From Aculops lycopersici (Eukaryota; Arthropoda; Arachnida; Trombidiformes; Eriophyidae): a stretch of 64,000 bases of DNA. The notes under the pieces were generated by a model. It saw nothing but the letters and a program-made list of their open reading frames with translations, ran no database searches and was not told where the DNA came from. Made by a program: the position numbers and the translations under genes. The stretch lies in contig WNKI01000002.1 of the NCBI GenBank assembly GCA_015350385.1, positions 6,675,500 to 6,739,499 of the forward strand, written 5' to 3'. Below are positions 60,404 to 64,000 of the stretch, piece after piece (the stretch's first letter is position 1; every line of letters begins with the position of its first letter).

Positions 60404-60902
60404 CTAGATCATGCTCACGCGTTTGTTGCACAGCATGCAAGTGTCCGCAGTTAGGTGAGAGGACGAGGACGACGTCATTGTAGTTTCTGGCGAATCTTGG
60501 TTGCTAGCGTTAATGCTCGCGACTTCCGGTTTGAGTGCCAACGTAGATTGGTGGTGTGGAGCGCCGTTTTGGTGGGAGCCACAGTGCGACGACTTGGACG
60601 ACTTCCGGTGATTGAGCCACTTGGGCAAAACGACGGCAATGACGCCACTGGAGACGAGAATGGAGCCAACGATGCTGATGGTTGATGGCGTTTGCGTTTG
60701 TATTCGCGTTGATGTTGACGTGATCAGGGCCATTTAAGTTCAGGTGTTGGGCAAGCGAGGGAGCGAGCGAGCGAGTAAATGAAAGGTGATGGTAGTAGTG
60801 AGCATTGAATGGGGTGTTAAATGATTGAGTTAATGATTGGCGCTCATGATTGATAGAGCGGCGCCTCGGTGGTTGCTGTAGCTGTTGCTCATTTACCACA
60901 AA

Positions 60903-60937
<35 letters not shown>

Positions 60938-62596
60938 ATCAAAATCTTACCTGGTTATCCGAATGTCCTCCTGCAAGAGCAACGCACTGTACAAAAAGGC
61001 CACCTCAATGTCGAAGGTTCGCGCCAAGGCAATGACGCCTGATTGCTCAATCTTAAGGGCGCTAGTTATGAACCACTGGCCAATGGAGCCGCAGATGCCG
61101 TTTGCTAAAATTAGCGCAACGTCGCGCAAATTATCGGGCAAACTCCATTCTCTTAAACCAAATAAAGTGGCCGTTCCAATGACAATGGAGAAAATGGACA
61201 GCCAACAAATGGTTACCTCGGCGGAGGTTTTCTTGCACATCCTTAGGGCAATTAGCGACATGGCTAAGCAAACGCTGGACATGAGTGCCAACAGGCAGCC
61301 GGTGAAGTGGTGCTCAATCGAAGTGGTTGCAGCCACTGTTGTTTCCATTGCAATTACGTGAATGCCGCTCGCATCCTCGATGACCACCAAACCGGACGGT
61401 TGCTCGCCCATTCCCTCAATTACCATTCCCTCCCTTGGAATTTCCTGCTCCTCTAGCGCAAACGCTCGCGACTCAAGTGGTTGCTCATGGTAGCCTAACG
61501 TAGAATTTAAATTTAAATCTAATCCCTCAATGGTAGTGGCGGTTGCGGTTGTTGTTGCTGTCGTCGTCGTTGCCAATAAAGTTGGAGGTTCCAAGTGTAG
61601 CGAGCGCAGCATTAAATGCGCCAATTCAATGCAGTCGTCTGGTTTTGAGATTAACACAACTCCGCTGACCGACACAACCACGGCTCCTATTTTCAACAAA
61701 CTACACGATTCACCTAAAACTAAATAGCTCACAATTAAGGTCCAAATGGGCAACGAGAATCGGATGGTGGTTGCGTCGCCGAGGGGAATCAATTTGAGGG
61801 CATAGTAGGAGAAAGTGATGGAGCAGGCGCCTAGAAGTGCGCGTCCTAAAACGGGCCCCCGCTCGCCGCGCGGCGGTACAATGGACAATTTCCTCATGTT
61901 CATAACAAATCCGTAGATGAGCAATTGAATTAGCGCACTAATTAATTGGAATAATCAGCATGATGATGTAGTTTGAGTTGGTTGATAAAATTATTGCATC
62001 AAGATCGAAGGAAGAGAAGGGTATTAGTTAATTAATGCAATCACACTAATCACCTCGACGGTCAAACACAACAATCCCAACCACTTGGCAGTTGATCAAC
62101 CCTCAAACCTTTCAACTTACCGGAAGACGGCCACTTGGATCCCGTGGACTGATTGCGTGAGCTTGACTAGCATGCCGGCGGAGCCAAGGAAACACGAGGC
62201 GCATAAAGCAAAGATTATACCCAAACCAGGTATTCGTTTTGCCAGTTTGTATAATAGAGTTGATTTATCGCTAGCATCGCAATGGCACTCGTCATCATCG
62301 TGGTTTGTATTTGAACGATTAGGAGGATCTTGTCCATTGGGAAAGTCGGAGTTTCCCTGTAATCGAGTGGATTTCTCGAGATCTCGGCCAGTGTTTGTGG
62401 TAGTGGCGGCGTTGATTGAGTCGCAGGCACCGTAGGACTTTTGATTGAACGACCCCGAAGTTGGCGCCGTAATTTGAACACGGGTGTTTCTTTCCTCCGA
62501 ACCCTCGGTGGTGATATCCAACTCAACAAGCGAGTCGCTGGACGGCGAGTGCTCGATGGGGTTTCTCTCCATCGGTGGCGATTGCGTCACGTGCAT
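60404..62596 (-). CDS. SLC35G-like drug/metabolite transporter (three exons)
   Basis: Exons are 62596-62121, 61937-60951 and 60674-60404; both introns are phase 2 (183 and 276 bases, donors GTAAGT and GTAAGA). The result is 577 residues, against about 365 for human SLC35G1. This is a multi-pass membrane protein of the EamA/DMT fold with about ten helices in two halves. The first half covers about residues 118-256 (GLGIIFALCASCFLGSAGML, YYALKLIPLGDATTIRFSLP, GVVLISKP), matching the family's LADATVITFSSP-type motif. The second covers about 368-505 (GCLLALMSSVCLAMSLIAL, GICGSIGQWFITSALKIEQS, IALARTFDIEVAFLYS). Helix ten is completed by exon 3 (SIVGSILVSSGVIAVVLPKW). A Thr/Glu-rich linker of about 110 residues separates the halves, and a polar N-terminus of about 115 residues precedes them. 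The substrate is unknown. Exon 3 was placed by phase and by helix continuity; it ends with a Cys/Ser-rich tail. Confidence 0.9.
60905..60934. repeat. (AG)n microsatellite inside an intron
   Basis: About 15 AG units, some 16 bases from the 5' splice site of the second SLC35G-like intron. On the transcribed strand it reads as a CU tract just downstream of the donor, where it could affect splicing. Confidence 0.85.
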
Positions 62597-64000
62597 CTTG
62601 ATAAGCGCCAGCTAATTAACTTACTAAAACTCAATGTCGCCGATGGTCCCGAGGGTTCCAGTCGACTGTGTCACTCGAGGGGGAAATCTCCAATTACAAT
62701 TCCAATTACAGCGAGAAACGGGAAGAGAGTTTGTTGGTGTTGGTTGTTGATGATGTGGTGATCAGTTGGTGTTGTCCAGTGACAGTTGATACACGCACAA
62801 CGAACCGATGCTCTTTCTTGCCTACAACTTGACACTTGCTACTGCTGCTGTTGCTCTCTTTTCTTGCCTTTCTTCTGGTCGCTTGATGGGCGCGTGTAGT
62901 GATTGATGCTCGGCGATAACTCACACTCTCATGTTCTCACTCTCCGCTACTCTTCTGCTTTTATTTTTCTAGTGTCGCCGACTTCTCTAATTCCGATTAC
63001 TGCTAACCAACGCCGCCAACACTACCTAAGATCGATTGAGCCAGCTAGTATCGCGCGCCTTTGTGCGATTTGCGATTAGATCAACTGGCCGTCTTGTCGC
63101 GGACATCAAGTCAATCAGTCAAAAAGAGAGAGCGAGAGAGAGAGAGAGGAATTGGACAGACTACAATGTATAAGTTTTTCTTTTGTAGATATTGTTATAT
63201 ATTTGTGGACACGCGGTTAGCAAAAACTACAATGTGATCAGATGAGATGAGATGAAATGAAATGAGACGATGCTTAAGTTTCCCTTTCTCTTGTCCTAAA
63301 CCAAAATTAATCTCTTTCGCCGGATGATTCTCTCTCTGGCCATCGATCATAACCACCACTAGCTGCTCTACTCGAATCTGCTTGCTGGAAACCCGCCGCC
63401 TGCCTCTGGTCGATTACATTGTGAACAAAACCACCGACTGTTGCGTAATAAACCAGCGAATGTTATGCGTGCAGAGGGGCACGAAATTACCTGATGCCAT
63501 GATCATCAGGTGGTTATGTTAATGAACTTGGTGGCAGCGCGATATACCGTTTGTTTGCTTGCTGAGGTCGTTGTGTGTTAGTCGGCTGCCTCTTTTCTCT
63601 ACGCGCGATCAACCACACATTGATTTGAGTGAAATTAAGTCGAGTTATGCCAGTAGCATTCGGTCGGCTGATGAGATTACGTCGAAGCGGCGATTATGCA
63701 ACCGATCGGTGGCAAGAGTGATACAATTTTTGGAACAGTAGATCGCTTATATGTATGCTTATGTAACCGATGGGATAACACAGGACGCCGAGTCACCTGA
63801 GCAAAATTGAGTTGATTCGATGAGTGATTTCAACTCGGGGCGCCAAACCAACCGACTGAACTCGGCAGCAAACCAGTAGGCTCATTTCTTTGCGCCATTC
63901 CATGGGGACATGACGAAACTCGCGCCGGAAGTCGTGGCGAGCAAGCGAGCCAAAAAACTTTCCCAAAACTAACCTGGCTGCCCAGCGACTAGACGATGCT
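62597..64000. other. 5' flank of the SLC35G-like gene, no other gene seen
   Basis: There is no supportable coding sequence. A GA-rich tract is at 63128-63148 and a degenerate GATGA pentanucleotide repeat at 63241-63270. An ETS-type ACTTCCGG/CCGGAAGT word is at 63925-63932. Confidence 0.45.

Overview
The window is nuclear DNA of an animal. Seven genes of known families can be read, five of them split by short introns with GT/AG borders (66 to 648 bases) and AATAAA poly(A) signals, and the families are animal-type: MIER1, protein kinase D, DUSP12, FMC1, a MANSC receptor-like protein, a follistatin-type Kazal protein and an SLC35G-like carrier. Long CAG/CAA-coded glutamine tracts, short introns and overall style suggest an arthropod, perhaps a mite; the sequence alone does not settle this. 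Two 20-N assembly gaps are present.

Layout. 859-5859 (+) is a single-exon gene for a 1666-residue, S/T/Q/N-rich, probably secreted protein of unknown function. 8715-10001 (+) is a second, unrelated-looking secreted protein of 428 residues. Facing it, 13406-10411 (-) is a three-exon gene for a MANSC-domain membrane protein. From about 13.5 to 38.6 kb no gene can be supported: the stretch is packed with microsatellites, a dispersed 16-base palindrome and both gaps. A compact block follows: FMC1 (39028-38588, -, two exons), a secreted follistatin/Kazal protein (40040-39323, -, two exons), the phosphatase DUSP12 (41827-40625, -, one exon) and, divergent from it, the co-repressor MIER1 (43199-45655, +, one exon). 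Protein kinase D (51007-46346, -, two exons) converges on MIER1. About 9 kb without a supportable gene lies between it and an SLC35G-type drug/metabolite transporter (62596-60404, -, three exons).

The genes do not form a pathway: mitochondrial ATP synthase assembly, chromatin repression, signalling kinase, phosphatase, transporter and secreted or membrane proteins are simply neighbours. The unifying oddity is that conserved domains are repeatedly interrupted by long low-complexity inserts (C1 and PH of the kinase, ELM2 of MIER1, MANSC, the linker of the transporter) while most coding sequence sits in large exons. No mobile-element protein, tRNA, rRNA or CRISPR array was recognised.
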